Shown here piece after piece: positions 48,360 through 58,853 of a DNA stretch of 64,000 bases. Positions within the stretch are counted from its first letter, which is position 1. Each line of letters starts with the position of its first letter. The notes under the pieces were generated by a model, which was not told the origin of the DNA, made no database searches, and saw only the letters and a list, made by a program, of their open reading frames with translations. The stretch covers positions 69,690 to 133,689 of the forward strand of contig JAQWSE010000007.1 of NCBI GenBank assembly GCA_029243395.1. Reading direction: 5' to 3'. The position numbers and the translations under genes are program-made. The DNA comes from Paracoccaceae bacterium. GTDB lineage: Bacteria > Pseudomonadota > Alphaproteobacteria > Rhodobacterales > Rhodobacteraceae.

Positions 48360-48659
48360 ATGCAAAGTAGAAATCAAGTTCTTGATGATTTGGCGCGCTT
48401 AGTAACCAACGCATTAGGATTGGCGCAAAATGCGAGTGGCGAGATAGATAATGCTTTCAAAAGCCTTTTAGATAGATATTTGGTGGATCGAGGATTGGTT
48501 ACACGAGAAGAATTTGATGCATCCCAATTAATGCTTAAAAAAGCGATGAATGAAATTTCTGAGCTAAAGAAGAATTTAGAAAAATTTGAAAAGCAACCAA
48601 GAGCAAAAGTTGTTAGTAATAATTCCAAAAAATCTGCCAGCACTAATAAATCTTCATAA
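48360..48659 (+). CDS. ubiK: ubiquinone biosynthesis accessory factor UbiK (BMFP family)
   Basis: A 99-residue protein of the membrane-fusogenic/UbiK group (COG2960). The N-terminal QVLDDLARLVTNALG and central ASGEIDNAFKSLLDRYL match the family, and a C-terminal coiled coil (RLxxLE-like) is followed by a basic Lys/Ser-rich tail. UbiK promotes ubiquinone synthesis with UbiJ in E. coli. It precedes YbjN and proC on the same strand, an alphaproteobacterial order; the gap to YbjN is about 150 bp. Confidence 0.8.
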   Translation: MQSRNQVLDDLARLVTNALGLAQNASGEIDNAFKSLLDRYLVDRGLVTREEFDASQLMLKKAMNEISELKKNLEKFEKQPRAKVVSNNSKKSASTNKSS

Positions 48660-48808
48660 ATGAAGGCCCTGAGAGCTAGGATTTTCTTGGCAAGACTGTT
48701 TAGCACATATTTTAATCCTTAACATATCTATATTTTGTGATAAAGTGGAATTAAACAACAATAAATTGTGTTTATGAACAAGAAAATGATTTAGGGGCGA
48801 CTAGTAAA

Positions 48809-49312
48809 ATGGATATTCACCAGGATTTGGAAGATTATTTCAGTGCAAATCCAGTGTCCTTCTTTAAATTGTTTGCGAAGAAAAACGATTGGGAAGTCGT
48901 TGGGGATGCAAGCGATAGTACGGCGTTTTATGCCGAAGGTATTTGGAGGCAATATTTGTATTGTTTCCATTGGATAGAATCAGATCAGCAATTAATAATA
49001 ACTTGTGAGTACGATTTAAGATTGCCTAAGAATAGAAGTAATTCCCTATACAGAACGCTGAATTTGGCCAATGAAAAATGTGGGGAAGGTTTTTTCACCT
49101 ATTGTGATGAACAAAAAGTTATCATTTTTCACAGCAAATTTAAGGGATCAGATGCCCTAGAAATAAATGCTTTGCGATCAAAGGACATAATTTCGTCGAT
49201 TACAAATATTATGGATGAGTTATATCCTGTATTCCAATTGATATCTTGGGGTAAAGAAAATCCCGATATGGCTATAAAACTTGCGGGCAACCATGCATCT
49301 GGTTTTATCTGA
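48809..49312 (+). CDS. YbjN domain-containing protein
   Basis: A 167-residue protein, probably cytoplasmic, of the YbjN family, alphaproteobacterial type. It contains the family WEVVGDASDSTAFYAEG and GFFTYCDEQKVIIFHSKF segments, and a helix-rich C-terminus ending in DELYPVFQLISWG, a family hallmark. YbjN has been linked to stress tolerance and motility in enterobacteria, but molecular function is unknown. Its place between ubiK and proC is conserved. No signal peptide or membrane helix. Confidence 0.85.
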   Translation: MDIHQDLEDYFSANPVSFFKLFAKKNDWEVVGDASDSTAFYAEGIWRQYLYCFHWIESDQQLIITCEYDLRLPKNRSNSLYRTLNLANEKCGEGFFTYCDEQKVIIFHSKFKGSDALEINALRSKDIISSITNIMDELYPVFQLISWGKENPDMAIKLAGNHASGFI

Positions 49313-49361
49313 GATCTTGCAGTATCTTTCTTGATGTAGAAATTCCTAAAAGGATACACAC

Positions 49362-50210
49362 ATGTCTTCTTTAAAATGCAGAAAGACTTTATTGATAATA
49401 GGTGCGGGCAACATGGGTGAGGCTATGTTGAAGAGTTGGGTGCAAACTCAGATTGATAGGATTTTAGTATTGGTATTGGAGCCCAGTCCTTCAGATTGGT
49501 TAAAATCCCTTTTTGAAAAGGGCTTGGTAGAATTGAATCCTAGAAAATTTCCAAGGCAAATTGACATATGCGTTTTGGCAGTCAAACCACAAAAGCTGGC
49601 GGAAGTCTTAGAAGAAAACCGTTCAAAAATTTGCAAGAAAACACTCATAATTTCTGTTGTTGCTGGTAAGGATTTCAATTTCTTTCAGTCATATTTTGAA
49701 GGTACCCAGTCTATCATCCGAGTAATGCCTAATACCCCAGTTTCAGTGAATCAGGGAGTTTCAGCTATAGTGGCAGATAAATTTGCGAATGAATCGGAAA
49801 TTGAGTGGGCAAAAAAATTGTTTACCCCATTAGGAGAAGTTGTTTTACTTGATAAAGAGAGTGAAATCGATGTAGTGACTGCCATTTCGGGTTCAGGCCC
49901 CGCGTATGTTTTTAACTTCATTGAAAATTTAATTGAAATGGCTGAAGAGTTAGGACTTTCTACTAAGGTTTCAAAGAAACTTGTGATACAGACTGTGGTT
50001 GGTGCAGGTATCCTGGCGGAATCAAGTAAATTAACCCCCAGTAGGTTAAGGGAAAATGTCACTAGCCCTGCTGGTACAACACAGGCAGCTTTGGAAGTTT
50101 TGATGGATAGCCAGGGTGGATGGAAACCGATTATTAAGAATGCTGTCAATGCAGCTTATAATAGAAGTCGAGAACTAGCGGGTAGAAAAAATAGTAGTGG
50201 AGGAAAATAA
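49362..50210 (+). CDS. proC: pyrroline-5-carboxylate reductase
   Basis: Last step of proline synthesis, NAD(P)H-dependent. The 282-residue protein has the Rossmann motif LLIIGAGNMGEAMLKSW, CVLAVKPQKL, IIRVMPNTPVSVNQGVSAI and the signature region GSGPAYVFNFIE with TSPAGTTQAALEVL. Length is normal. The GGAGGA of the following CsaA-like gene lies inside its last codons, so translation of the two is probably coupled. Confidence 0.96.
   Translation: MSSLKCRKTLLIIGAGNMGEAMLKSWVQTQIDRILVLVLEPSPSDWLKSLFEKGLVELNPRKFPRQIDICVLAVKPQKLAEVLEENRSKICKKTLIISVVAGKDFNFFQSYFEGTQSIIRVMPNTPVSVNQGVSAIVADKFANESEIEWAKKLFTPLGEVVLLDKESEIDVVTAISGSGPAYVFNFIENLIEMAEELGLSTKVSKKLVIQTVVGAGILAESSKLTPSRLRENVTSPAGTTQAALEVLMDSQGGWKPIIKNAVNAAYNRSRELAGRKNSSGGK
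50199..50204 (+). promoter_or_regulatory. ribosome binding site inside the proC end, for the CsaA-like gene
   Basis: GGAGGA lies within the final proC codons and 7 bases before the TTG at 50212. It makes TTG the likely start rather than the in-frame GTG at 50197, which it would overlap. Confidence 0.65.
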
Positions 50211-50211
50211 T

Positions 50212-50553
50212 TTGGCTCTTACAAATTTTGATACCTTTATGAAAGTGGACATTCGGGTTGGAAAAGTAGTTAGGGTTGAGCCTTACCCTGAAGCTAAAAA
50301 GCCGGCTTTCAAACTTTGGATCAATTTTGGATCTGACTTGGGCGAGCGAAAGTCTTCAGCTCAGATCACTAAGCACTATTCACCAGAAATGTTGGTTGGT
50401 CGACAAATACTGGCGGTCATAAATTTTGCTCCTAGGCAAATAGGTAAGTTTGTATCAGAAGTCTTAGTACTAGGTGTTCCTGGCAAAGAAGGTGACGGTA
50501 TCATTTTGGTGGAACCAGAGTCGGAGGCACTTTTGGGAGGTCGGGTTTACTAA
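50212..50553 (+). CDS. CsaA-like tRNA-binding protein
   Basis: A 113-residue stand-alone tRNA-binding OB-fold protein. It shows the CsaA family pattern throughout: FDTFMKVDIRVGKVVRVEP, PEAKKPAFKLWINFG, KSSAQITKHYSPEMLVGRQ and NFAPRQIGKFVSEVLVLGVPG. CsaA was described as an export-related chaperone in Bacillus and binds tRNA-like OB ligands; its role here is not known. The TTG start has GGAGGA 7 bases upstream. The TAA stop overlaps the tdk stop by 4 bases (CTAA). Confidence 0.9.
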   Translation: MALTNFDTFMKVDIRVGKVVRVEPYPEAKKPAFKLWINFGSDLGERKSSAQITKHYSPEMLVGRQILAVINFAPRQIGKFVSEVLVLGVPGKEGDGIILVEPESEALLGGRVY

Positions 50554-51131
50554 GATTTAGACATTTCTTCACACCAATGGAAGCGGCATAGGGATGTGTA
50601 GCTTTCATTTCCACCAATTTGGATCTGATCACCTTGATCAACTATTTGTCCAGAGGGGTTTGTACGGACAACCATTGTGGCTTTTTTCCCGCAATGACAA
50701 ATTGTTTTTATCTCTTTTATCTCGTCTGCAATTGATAGTAGGGTTAAGGATCCAGGAAAAAGCTCCCCTCTGAAATCTACACGTAGGCCATAGCTAAGGA
50801 CTGGTATCTTTAGCTTATCCACAATTCTTGCTAATTGCCAGACTTGAGATTTTGAAAGAAATTGTGCTTCATCTAGAAGTACACAATCTATTTTAAATTC
50901 TTTAGAAGCATATTTTACCTTTTCATAAATATTGTCTTCAGGTTCAAAAACCGAAGCCTTTTCCTCTATTCCAATACGGCTAACTATTTTGGACTCTCCG
51001 GCTCTATTATCAAGTTTTGCCGTTATCAAGTGAGGAGTCATTCCGCGTTCACGATAATTGTATGCTGCTTGGAGTAGGGCTGTTGATTTACCCGCATTCA
51101 TGGTAGAGTAATTAAAATATAACTTTGCCAT
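50550..51131 (-). CDS. tdk: thymidine kinase
   Basis: Type II thymidine kinase, which salvages thymidine to dTMP. The 193-residue protein has the P-loop YSTMNAGKSTALLQ, the VLLDEAQFLSKSQVWQL Walker-B-like segment, YGLRVDFRGELFPGS and a zinc ribbon with CHCGKKATMVVR and the C-terminal SLCRFHWC. The lasso tyrosine (GGNESYTSLC) is in place. It is downstream of carB on the same strand, 20 bases apart. Confidence 0.95.
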   Translation of the reverse strand: MAKLYFNYSTMNAGKSTALLQAAYNYRERGMTPHLITAKLDNRAGESKIVSRIGIEEKASVFEPEDNIYEKVKYASKEFKIDCVLLDEAQFLSKSQVWQLARIVDKLKIPVLSYGLRVDFRGELFPGSLTLLSIADEIKEIKTICHCGKKATMVVRTNPSGQIVDQGDQIQIGGNESYTSLCRFHWCEEMSKS

Positions 51132-51151
51132 TCGATACTAATTTTCTTTTG

Positions 51152-54100
51152 CTATACTTCTCTGATAGTGTTTAGTTCCTGGAGTGAAATAATGCGGATC
51201 TCTGATTCTTTAGTGCTTTTCATAGCATGTGCTGCAGCCCAAGATCCAGTGACAGAAGTAAAATATGGAAGTCTTTTTGCCACTGAAATAGTTCTTATTT
51301 CTTGACTGTCTATGATGGATTGAACCCCTGCAGTTGTATTAAAGACAATATCTATCTTATTATCATTTAAAAAGTCTATTATGTTTGGTCGGCCTTCATA
51401 GGCTTTTTTTACTTCGGTTACTCTGATATTATTCTGTTTGAGATAGATTGCTGTTCCTTTGGTTGCAATGATTTCTATACCTAATTCGTCAAGTGCAAGA
51501 CATGCCTCTACCAGTTTTTCATTCTTGTCTTGATCTTTTAAAGATACAAAAGCAGTTCCTCTTTCGGGTAATTCAACTCCAGTAGCTAATTGAGCTTTTA
51601 AGAAGGCTTGTTCAAATGATTTATCGATTCCCATAACTTCACCAGTCGAACGCATCTCTGGTCCTAGAAGTACATCAACTCCTGGAAACCGATCAAACGG
51701 TAAAACAACTTCTTTTACAGCGTAGAAGTTCAATTTAGGTTCTTTTAAATTGTTCTGACTAATTCCAGCCATTAATAAGGCAGCCAGTCCAGGGACTGGC
51801 ACGCCAATAGCTTTTGATACAAAGGGAAGTGTTCTTGAAGCCCTTGGATTAACCTCCAAAACAAAAATGCTATTTCCCTTGACGGCAAACTGCACGTTCA
51901 TTAGACCCACTACCTTGAGTTCAATTGCTAACATTTTAGTTTGGTTTTTTATTTTAGTTATTATTTTTTTTGACAAGGAATACGGAGGAAGAGAACAGGC
52001 ACTATCTCCTGAGTGTATCCCGGCTTCTTCGACATGTTGCATGACGCCAACAACTGTAACTTTTTTGCCATCAGATATGGCATCTACATCTACTTCGATA
52101 GCTCCTGCTATAAAACTATCAATTAGTACAGGGTTATTTCCACTCACTTGCACTGCATCTTTTATATAACGCATTAGATGGGCAGGATTCAAGACCACCT
52201 CCATAGCTCTGCCTCCTATTACATAGGAAGGTCTAATTACTACTGGATATCCAATCGTCTTAGCTTGATTAATGGCTTCCTGTTCAGACCTTGCTACTCC
52301 ATTCTTTGGTTGTTTTAGATTTAACCTATTTAAAAGGTCTTGAAATTTTTCACGATCTTCTGAAAGATCAATAGAACTTGGACTAGTACCGAGGATTTGG
52401 ATGTTATGATGTGAAAGTGCTTTAGTTAGATTTAGTGGGGTTTGCCCTCCTAATTGAATTATCACACCCTTTAGATTTCCATTTGATTTTTCTACCTCAA
52501 CTACCTCAAGAACATGTTCTACCGTGAGAGGCTCAAAATAAAGTCTATCTGAGGTGTCATAATCTGTAGATACCGTCTCAGGATTACAGTTAATCATAAT
52601 CGTTTCGATGCCACTATTGGATAGGGCAAAACTGGCATGGCAACAGCAGTAGTCAAACTCTATTCCTTGTCCAATCCTATTAGGTCCACTACCAATGATT
52701 ATAATTTTTTCAGTATCGTTGGGACTTGACTCACAATCTATACTTTTTGGAAATAGAGTCTCATAGGTAGAATACATGTATGGAGTTTTTGATGGGAATT
52801 CTCCAGCACAGGTGTCTACCCTCTTAAAAGAAGGTCTGACACCTATTTGCCATCTCTTTTGCCGTATGGTCTCTTCTGACAGAGAAGTCAATTCACCTAA
52901 TCTTGCATCAGTGAAACCAATTGATTTTAATGTTTGTAACTCGTCTGCTTGAGTGGGTAAGGAATTTTCTTTTAGATGCTGTTCTGCAGCAATTATCTCT
53001 TCTAATCTTTCCAGAAACCAAGAATCAATCCTTGTAATTTGGTTAATGGTTTTACTATCTATTCCTGAGCGCATAGCTTGAGCTATTTGCCTTAATCTAT
53101 TGGAATTTTGTCTTGATAAGACAGATATAATTTCTTCTTTAGTATTAGGAAATTCAATTTCGTTTAGTCCTGTAAGACCAGTTTCTAGGGACGCCAAAGC
53201 TTTTTGCAAACTTTCATGAAAAGATCTCCCAATAGCCATCACTTCGCCTACAGATTTCATAGTACTATTTAGTTCGTTGCTAGATCCAGCAAATTTCTCA
53301 AAAGTGAATCGGGGAATTTTGACAACGACATAATCGATAGTTGGTTCAAAGCTAGCTGGAGTAGTTTTTGTGATGTCATTTATTAGTTCGTCTAATGTAA
53401 AACCTACCGCTAGTTTGGTCGCCACCTTTGCAATAGGAAAGCCAGTGGCTTTGGAAGCAAGAGCAGATGATCGAGAAACCCGCGGATTCATTTCAATTAC
53501 AACCATTCTTCCATCTTCTGGGTTGATGGCCCACTGGACATTTGATCCACCCGTCTCTACTCCTATTTCCCTAAGAATTCGAATTGAATTAGTTCGCATC
53601 AATTGGAATTCTTTATCCGTTAGGGTCATAGCTGGTGCTACTGTAATGCTGTCACCAGTATGTACTCCCATGGGGTCCACGTTTTCTATAGAACATACCA
53701 CTATCGCATTATCCATTTTGTCTCTAACAACCTCCAATTCAAATTCTTTCCAACCCAAAAGACTTTCATCAATCAGAATTTGGTTAGCAGGGGAGAGGTC
53801 AAGACCATTACGACATATCTCAAAATATTCTTTTTCATTGTAGGCAATGCCACCACCTGCACCGCCTAGAGTGAAAGCTGGGCGAATAACTGCTGGGAGT
53901 CCTATTGTCTCAAGTGCATTGCTTGCATCTTCCATATTTTCGGCTACCTTCGACTTGGGACTTTCAATCTGAAGAGCGTCCATTGCATCGCGAAATTTTC
54001 TTCTATCTTCAGCCTTTTCTATGGCTTCCTTTTTTGCTCCAATCAATTCGACTTTTTCTTTCGCTAAAATGCCAGATTTTTCTAGAGCAATGGCAGCATT

Positions 54101-54388
54101 TAATCCAGTTTGTCCACCCATAGTGGGGAGTAGTGCATCTGGTTTTTCTTTTCTTATGATAGCTTCCAAAGTTTGAACATTGATTGGTTCTACATATGTA
54201 GAGTCCGCAATTTCAGGATCCGTCATAATAGTTGCAGGATTGGAGTTGACCAAGATTACGCGATAACCTTCTTCCTTTAAAGCTTTACAGGCTTGGGTCC
54301 CCGAATAATCAAATTCACAAGCTTGACCAATAATAATCGGGCCAGCACCTATGATCATTATTGAAGAGATATCTTTTCTTTTGGGCAT
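51152..54388 (-). CDS. carB: carbamoyl-phosphate synthase large subunit
   Basis: Makes carbamoyl phosphate from bicarbonate, ATP and glutamine-derived ammonia for arginine and pyrimidines. The 1078-residue protein has two homologous ATP-grasp halves: the first opens with [19 protein letters not shown] and the second near residue 565 with [19 protein letters not shown]. Each contains the [18 protein letters not shown] / [18 protein letters not shown] motif. The C-terminal MGS-like domain (from about 940) carries allosteric control. carA is not adjacent. Confidence 0.97.
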   Translation of the reverse strand: MPKRKDISSIMIIGAGPIIIGQACEFDYSGTQACKALKEEGYRVILVNSNPATIMTDPEIADSTYVEPINVQTLEAIIRKEKPDALLPTMGGQTGLNAAIALEKSGILAKEKVELIGAKKEAIEKAEDRRKFRDAMDALQIESPKSKVAENMEDASNALETIGLPAVIRPAFTLGGAGGGIAYNEKEYFEICRNGLDLSPANQILIDESLLGWKEFELEVVRDKMDNAIVVCSIENVDPMGVHTGDSITVAPAMTLTDKEFQLMRTNSIRILREIGVETGGSNVQWAINPEDGRMVVIEMNPRVSRSSALASKATGFPIAKVATKLAVGFTLDELINDITKTTPASFEPTIDYVVVKIPRFTFEKFAGSSNELNSTMKSVGEVMAIGRSFHESLQKALASLETGLTGLNEIEFPNTKEEIISVLSRQNSNRLRQIAQAMRSGIDSKTINQITRIDSWFLERLEEIIAAEQHLKENSLPTQADELQTLKSIGFTDARLGELTSLSEETIRQKRWQIGVRPSFKRVDTCAGEFPSKTPYMYSTYETLFPKSIDCESSPNDTEKIIIIGSGPNRIGQGIEFDYCCCHASFALSNSGIETIMINCNPETVSTDYDTSDRLYFEPLTVEHVLEVVEVEKSNGNLKGVIIQLGGQTPLNLTKALSHHNIQILGTSPSSIDLSEDREKFQDLLNRLNLKQPKNGVARSEQEAINQAKTIGYPVVIRPSYVIGGRAMEVVLNPAHLMRYIKDAVQVSGNNPVLIDSFIAGAIEVDVDAISDGKKVTVVGVMQHVEEAGIHSGDSACSLPPYSLSKKIITKIKNQTKMLAIELKVVGLMNVQFAVKGNSIFVLEVNPRASRTLPFVSKAIGVPVPGLAALLMAGISQNNLKEPKLNFYAVKEVVLPFDRFPGVDVLLGPEMRSTGEVMGIDKSFEQAFLKAQLATGVELPERGTAFVSLKDQDKNEKLVEACLALDELGIEIIATKGTAIYLKQNNIRVTEVKKAYEGRPNIIDFLNDNKIDIVFNTTAGVQSIIDSQEIRTISVAKRLPYFTSVTGSWAAAHAMKSTKESEIRIISLQELNTIREV

Positions 54389-54503
54389 TGGTTATTTCAG
54401 GTAATTCTTTTAAAATTTGTTTTGTCAGTAACTAATGATTTACGCAAGACAAATATTTCTCTCATAGGTTTTCTTGTAAGCTAAATTGATCAGAATTAGC
54501 ACA

Positions 54504-54531
54504 TTTACACTTTACACTTTACGCTTTACTT
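54504..54531 (+). repeat. four tandem 7-bp repeats (TTTACNN) upstream of aspS
   Basis: TTTACAC, TTTACAC, TTTACGC and TTTACTT run head to tail in the 193-bp gap between divergent carB and aspS, about 50-78 bases before aspS. They lie near the expected aspS promoter. They could be binding sites or slippage; the first two copies are identical. Nothing else in the gap stands out. Confidence 0.7.
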
Positions 54532-54581
54532 TCTTTCGATTATTCCAAGGGTAAATTCAAAATAATACCTTAGAGGTTTAA

Positions 54582-56375
54582 ATGAAAGTTTATCGAACTC
54601 ATAATTGCGCGGAGTTAAACTTGGATCATGTTGATCAGCAGGTTACATTATCTGGATGGGTTCACAGAGTCCGAGACCATGGGGGTGTATTATTTATTGA
54701 TTTGCGAGACCATTATGGAATGACTCAGGTAGTAATAGACCCTGATAGCAATGATTTTGGCACTGCCGAAACTTATAGATCAGAATGGTGCATCCAAGTT
54801 ATAGGTAGAGTAAAGGCACGTGAGCCAGATCTGATCAACAAGAATTTACAAACTGGCTATATTGAGATTTTTATAGATAACACAGAGATCATTTCAACTG
54901 CTGAGGATCTTCCTTTACCAGTTTTTGGTGAACTGGAATACCCGGAGGAAACTCGGCTCAGGTTCCGGTTTCTTGATTTAAGACGAGAAGGTCTCCACAA
55001 AAATATGATGTTGAGGGCAAACGTTATAGCTTCGATCAGGAGGGAAATGTGGGAAATTGGCTTTAATGAATTTCAGACACCTATTTTGACTGCCTCATCT
55101 CCAGAGGGAGCAAGAGATTTCTTAGTTCCAAGCAGATTGAACAGAGGAAAATTTTACGCTTTACCTCAAGCGCCTCAACAATTTAAGCAACTCATCATGA
55201 TGGGAGGGTTTGACAAATATTTTCAAATTGCGCCGTGCTTTCGTGATGAAGATCCTAGATCAGATAGATCACCAACTGATTTCTATCAATTAGATATAGA
55301 GATGAGTTTTGTTAACCAGGATGATGTTTTCGATACTGTAAAACCCGTAATAGAGCGAATTTTTAAGGAATATAGTCAAAAGAAAGTTGAAAGTCATTGG
55401 CCAAGAATTACTTATAAAGATGCTATGCTATGGTATGGCACCGATAAGCCTGATTTAAGAAATCCAATTAAGATGAAAAAGGTCTGTGAGTATTTTAGAG
55501 ATGCTGGCTTTGCTGTATTTTCCAACATTCTTAAAAATGAAGGATCTGAAATAAGGGCAATACCAGCTCCAGGTGGAGGAAGTAGAAATTTTTGTGATAG
55601 AATGAACAATTTTGCGCAGAAGGAAGGCCTCCCTGGTATGGGGTATATCTTCTGGAGAGAAGCAGATGGGGAAATAGATGCTGCAGGACCACTGGCAAAG
55701 AATATTGGTTTTGAAAAATCTGAAATGATTAGAGAAAGTTTAGGTCTAAAAGTTGGCGACGCAGCATTTTTTCTAGGAGGGGAGCCCAAGAATTTTGAAG
55801 TATTTTCAGCAAAAGCTAGAAATCAAATAGGGGCACAATTAAAATTAATTGATGAAGATGTTTTTGCTTTTGCTTGGATAATAGATTTTCCAATGTATGA
55901 GAAAGATATTGAAAATGACAAAATTGATTTTTCTCATAATCCATTTTCGATGCCACAGGGAGGACTCCCTGCTCTCAATGGTAACCCGCTGGAAGTACTT
56001 GGTTATCAATATGATCTTGCTTGCAATGGTTATGAGCTATTATCTGGTGCCATTAGAAATCACGAAATAGATACAATGTTCAAAGCATTTGAGCTTGCAG
56101 GTTATTCTAATGCCGAGGTTAGCTCACGTTTTTCTGGAATGATTCAGGGGTTGAAGTTTGCTCCGCCACCTCACGGGGGTTGTGCTTTAGGAATAGATAG
56201 AATGTTAATGCTTTTGGCTGATGAAGAAAATATTCGAGAGGTCATCATGTTTCCAATGAATCAGAAAGGTGAAGATTTAATGATGAATGCTCCTTCCCTT
56301 CCTACGAAGGCACAACTTCATGAATTAGGTATCAGAATAATTGAGGAAGACGTGAATAAAGTGGACGGATCTTGA
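54582..56375 (+). CDS. aspS: aspartyl-tRNA synthetase (bacterial type)
   Basis: Charges tRNA-Asp; in organisms without AsnRS it may also charge tRNA-Asn. The 597-residue class II enzyme has the N-terminal OB domain ([21 protein letters not shown]), motif 2 around [25 protein letters not shown], the bacterial GAD insertion in the middle and motif 3 [19 protein letters not shown]. Length is normal. Whether it is discriminating cannot be judged without the anticodon contacts. A nitroreductase gene starts 4 bases after its stop. Confidence 0.96.
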   Translation: MKVYRTHNCAELNLDHVDQQVTLSGWVHRVRDHGGVLFIDLRDHYGMTQVVIDPDSNDFGTAETYRSEWCIQVIGRVKAREPDLINKNLQTGYIEIFIDNTEIISTAEDLPLPVFGELEYPEETRLRFRFLDLRREGLHKNMMLRANVIASIRREMWEIGFNEFQTPILTASSPEGARDFLVPSRLNRGKFYALPQAPQQFKQLIMMGGFDKYFQIAPCFRDEDPRSDRSPTDFYQLDIEMSFVNQDDVFDTVKPVIERIFKEYSQKKVESHWPRITYKDAMLWYGTDKPDLRNPIKMKKVCEYFRDAGFAVFSNILKNEGSEIRAIPAPGGGSRNFCDRMNNFAQKEGLPGMGYIFWREADGEIDAAGPLAKNIGFEKSEMIRESLGLKVGDAAFFLGGEPKNFEVFSAKARNQIGAQLKLIDEDVFAFAWIIDFPMYEKDIENDKIDFSHNPFSMPQGGLPALNGNPLEVLGYQYDLACNGYELLSGAIRNHEIDTMFKAFELAGYSNAEVSSRFSGMIQGLKFAPPPHGGCALGIDRMLMLLADEENIREVIMFPMNQKGEDLMMNAPSLPTKAQLHELGIRIIEEDVNKVDGS

Positions 56376-56378
56376 GGA

Positions 56379-56948
56379 ATGAAGCCAAATGAGAGTGCTA
56401 GAAAGTTTTTTGCTAATAGAAGATCTATATCCGTAAAGGGCTTGAAAGGGCCTGGTCCGGGATTAGCGGATACTTTCAAAATAATTCAATCTGCTTTACG
56501 GGTACCAGATCATGGTAAGCTTGAACCGTGGAGGGCTATTTTGATTTCTGAGAAATCGAAATATAAATTCATCGATATTATTGATAGGCGAGGAAAGGAA
56601 ATAGCTATAGATTCTGGTAAACTGGAAAAAAACAAGAAAAATGTCTTAAATACACCATTGATTATAGCAGTAATTTGCTCCCCAAAAGAAAGTTCAAAGA
56701 TTCCAGAGATAGAGCAAATTCTATCAGCTGGTGCCTTATGCTTAAACATTTTGAATAACTTTCTCGTGTGTGGCTGGGGAGCTAACTGGTTAACTGGTTG
56801 GATGGCTCACGATAGGAAGTTTGGAGAAGAGGCATTTGGTCTAGCCGAAACTGAGTTTGTGGCAGGATTTATATACGTTGGTGATTATGGTGAAAATCCT
56901 CCTGACAGACCAAGGCCCAAGGCTGAAGACAAAATTACCTGGTTTTAG
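56379..56948 (+). CDS. nitroreductase family protein
   Basis: A 189-residue FMN-dependent nitroreductase-fold protein, YdjA-like. The N-terminal FANRRSISVKGLKGPGPG contains the RRS motif that binds FMN phosphate; RVPDHGKLEPWRAILIS and AGALCLNILNNFLVCGWGANWLTGW follow in family order. The ATG is the first in-frame start after an aspS-adjacent stop, 4 bases after the aspS stop; its GAGGA is too close to be ideal, so it is probably translated by coupling. Substrate unknown. Confidence 0.87.
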   Translation: MKPNESARKFFANRRSISVKGLKGPGPGLADTFKIIQSALRVPDHGKLEPWRAILISEKSKYKFIDIIDRRGKEIAIDSGKLEKNKKNVLNTPLIIAVICSPKESSKIPEIEQILSAGALCLNILNNFLVCGWGANWLTGWMAHDRKFGEEAFGLAETEFVAGFIYVGDYGENPPDRPRPKAEDKITWF

Positions 56949-57011
56949 CAAGACCCAGATTTTTCCAATTAGTACAAATAATTATTTGGTTGATCTTCTA
57001 AAGAATTTCTC

Positions 57012-57245
57012 TCAATTCAGAAAAATCAAGTATATTAGGAGCATAACTATAAGCCATAGGCAAAACGTTAGGATTGTGACCCAAATAAATTTTATTTTTA
57101 TTTGGGGATCTTCTGGAGCTGAAGAGGGGGTGCCAAAAATCTTTTTTCCGGTTTCTTGTTGTGTTTTTATTTTCAGAGGTAAGGCAATAAAAAGCAGTAT
57201 AAACCAAAGAATTGCAAAGAGCACTATTGCAGCTGTGATAGTCAT
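57012..57245 (-). CDS. DUF1467 small membrane protein
   Basis: A 77-residue membrane protein with two hydrophobic segments (about 2-24 and 51-76) joined by a loop with GTPSSAPEDPQIKIK. It matches the DUF1467 family, which in alphaproteobacteria follows mce. A longer antisense-frame peptide (56998-57258) on the same strand overlaps it but is low in hydrophobic pattern and is rejected. It lies 13 bases downstream of mce. Function unknown. Confidence 0.8.
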   Translation of the reverse strand: MTITAAIVLFAILWFILLFIALPLKIKTQQETGKKIFGTPSSAPEDPQIKIKFIWVTILTFCLWLIVMLLIYLIFLN

Positions 57246-57258
57246 TTCCCCTCACCAA

Positions 57259-57663
57259 TCATTCTTGTTGCAATTCAATCAGTGTGCCATTGCATTTAGA
57301 AGGGTGCAGAAAAATAACTGGTTTACCATGCGCCCCCAATTTAGGCTTTCTGGGTCCGAGTGGTGTAAAGTCCTCCTCAGAAAGTTTTTCAAGTGCTAAA
57401 TCAATGTTTTCAACTTCATAACAGATGTGATGTATTCCTCCATTTGGATTTTTTTTGAGGAATTTACTAATGGGGCTGTTTTTATTAAGTGGAGAAATAA
57501 GTTCAATTTGGGTATTTGGTAGTTCTATGAATGCGATTTTAACTCCATGCTCAGGTTGATCGATTTGTTCACTAACTTTGGCACCGAACACATTCCTATA
57601 ATTTTTACTTGCTTCTGTAATATCTGGTACGGCTATAGCTACATGGTTTAATTTTCCGATCAT
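57259..57663 (-). CDS. mce: methylmalonyl-CoA epimerase
   Basis: Interconverts (R)- and (S)-methylmalonyl-CoA in propionate metabolism. The 134-residue VOC-fold protein has IGKLNHVAIAVPD with the first metal His, ELISPLNKNSPISKFL, GGIHHICYEVEN with the second His and the C-terminal GTLIELQQ with the metal Glu. The DUF1467 gene follows; dapE precedes it on the same strand. A methylmalonyl-CoA mutase is not in this window. Confidence 0.93.
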   Translation of the reverse strand: MIGKLNHVAIAVPDITEASKNYRNVFGAKVSEQIDQPEHGVKIAFIELPNTQIELISPLNKNSPISKFLKKNPNGGIHHICYEVENIDLALEKLSEEDFTPLGPRKPKLGAHGKPVIFLHPSKCNGTLIELQQE

Positions 57664-57680
57664 GTCAATTTCCTCACATT

Positions 57681-58835
57681 CTAAAATGAATTCTTGAAGT
57701 GACGAGCGTGTTCATTAATGAGATCCAAATATATTTCTTCCAGTTCAAATATTTGTGATATTTCCACTGATTCATTAATTGAGTGCATTTTTTCTCCAAC
57801 GAGGCCAAATTCGACTACGGGACACCTTTTGTATATAAATCGAGCGTCTGAAGTTCCCCCAGAGGTAGACAAAGCAGGATCAACGCCAGTAATTTTTTTT
57901 ACGCTCTGTTTTACTAATTTAGCAAGATTAGTTGGTTCCGTATAAAAGGGCTCACCCGAAACCCTAAATTCTAAATCAACATGCGTTTTTGTCTTATTAC
58001 TAATTTCTTGGCTTAATTTTTTAATTTTCTGACTTAGCTGATCGCTAGTATGATTATCATTAAATCTAATGTTGATGGAGGTTGTTACTTCTGAGGGAAT
58101 TACATTATTTGTATTATTGTTAGCAGATATAGAGGTTATTACCAGAGTTGATGGTTCGAAGAATTTTGAACCATTATCAAGTTTAGCTCTAATTAAATTG
58201 TTTAGTAATTCTATAGCAGCATTAATTGGGTTTATTGCAAGATGCGGGTAAGCTGAATGACCTTGTTTTCCAGTAATTTTAAAGGTACAGCTCATCGAGC
58301 CTCTTCTTCCAATTTTCATTGCTTCACCAAAAGTTTTTGGGCAGGTTGGTTCACCAACAATGCAATGGTCGATACGTTGATCATTATCAGTCATCCAATC
58401 CAGAATGGCCTGCGTTCCATCTTTTGCTTCTCCTTCTTCGTCTCCTGTAATCATTAAGGCAATTGAAAAATCAGGTTGTGACTTTTTTGAATATTTGATT
58501 GCTGCTAGACAAAAGGCCGCAACTGCTGATTTCATATCCACTGCCCCCCTACCAAAGAGAACATTTCCTACAATTTTTCCAGAAAATGGTTCGAACTCCC
58601 ATTTGGCAAGGTTTCCAGGAGGAACCACATCTACGTGACCAGAAAATCCAAGAGTAGGTAGGTTCTTTTCCCCCCACCTCAAGAAAAGGTTCGATATGCC
58701 ACCTCTATCAATTCTGTGGATTCTAAAATCAGTATCCTCAAATAGGTCTCCTATAAGTTTTAGAGCACCCGCTTCTCTTGGGGTCACAGTTGGACATTGA
58801 ATAAGCTTTGCTGTTAGTTCAACAACGTTCATCAT
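57681..58835 (-). CDS. dapE: succinyl-diaminopimelate desuccinylase
   Basis: Hydrolyses N-succinyl-LL-diaminopimelate in lysine and cell-wall synthesis. The 384-residue M20 metallopeptidase-fold protein has the metal motif FSGHVDVVPPG, GRGAVDMKSAVAAF with the bridging Asp, ITGDEEGEAKDGT with the catalytic Glu and the C-terminal SGGTSDARFI and zinc-ligand His near MHSINE. It follows dapD by 18 bases. Length and motifs are intact. Confidence 0.95.
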   Translation of the reverse strand: MMNVVELTAKLIQCPTVTPREAGALKLIGDLFEDTDFRIHRIDRGGISNLFLRWGEKNLPTLGFSGHVDVVPPGNLAKWEFEPFSGKIVGNVLFGRGAVDMKSAVAAFCLAAIKYSKKSQPDFSIALMITGDEEGEAKDGTQAILDWMTDNDQRIDHCIVGEPTCPKTFGEAMKIGRRGSMSCTFKITGKQGHSAYPHLAINPINAAIELLNNLIRAKLDNGSKFFEPSTLVITSISANNNTNNVIPSEVTTSINIRFNDNHTSDQLSQKIKKLSQEISNKTKTHVDLEFRVSGEPFYTEPTNLAKLVKQSVKKITGVDPALSTSGGTSDARFIYKRCPVVEFGLVGEKMHSINESVEISQIFELEEIYLDLINEHARHFKNSF

Positions 58836-58853
58836 CCCTTTCTCACAATCATG

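Noticed and set aside
56998-57258. 86-residue reading frame overlapping the DUF1467 gene
   Set aside because: It is on the same strand in another frame. The DUF1467 frame has clear membrane segments, correct position and family match.
58588-58606. tRNA-like T-arm string GGTTCGAACTCCC
   Set aside because: It lies inside the intact dapE coding region, and there is no acceptor stem or anticodon arm around it.
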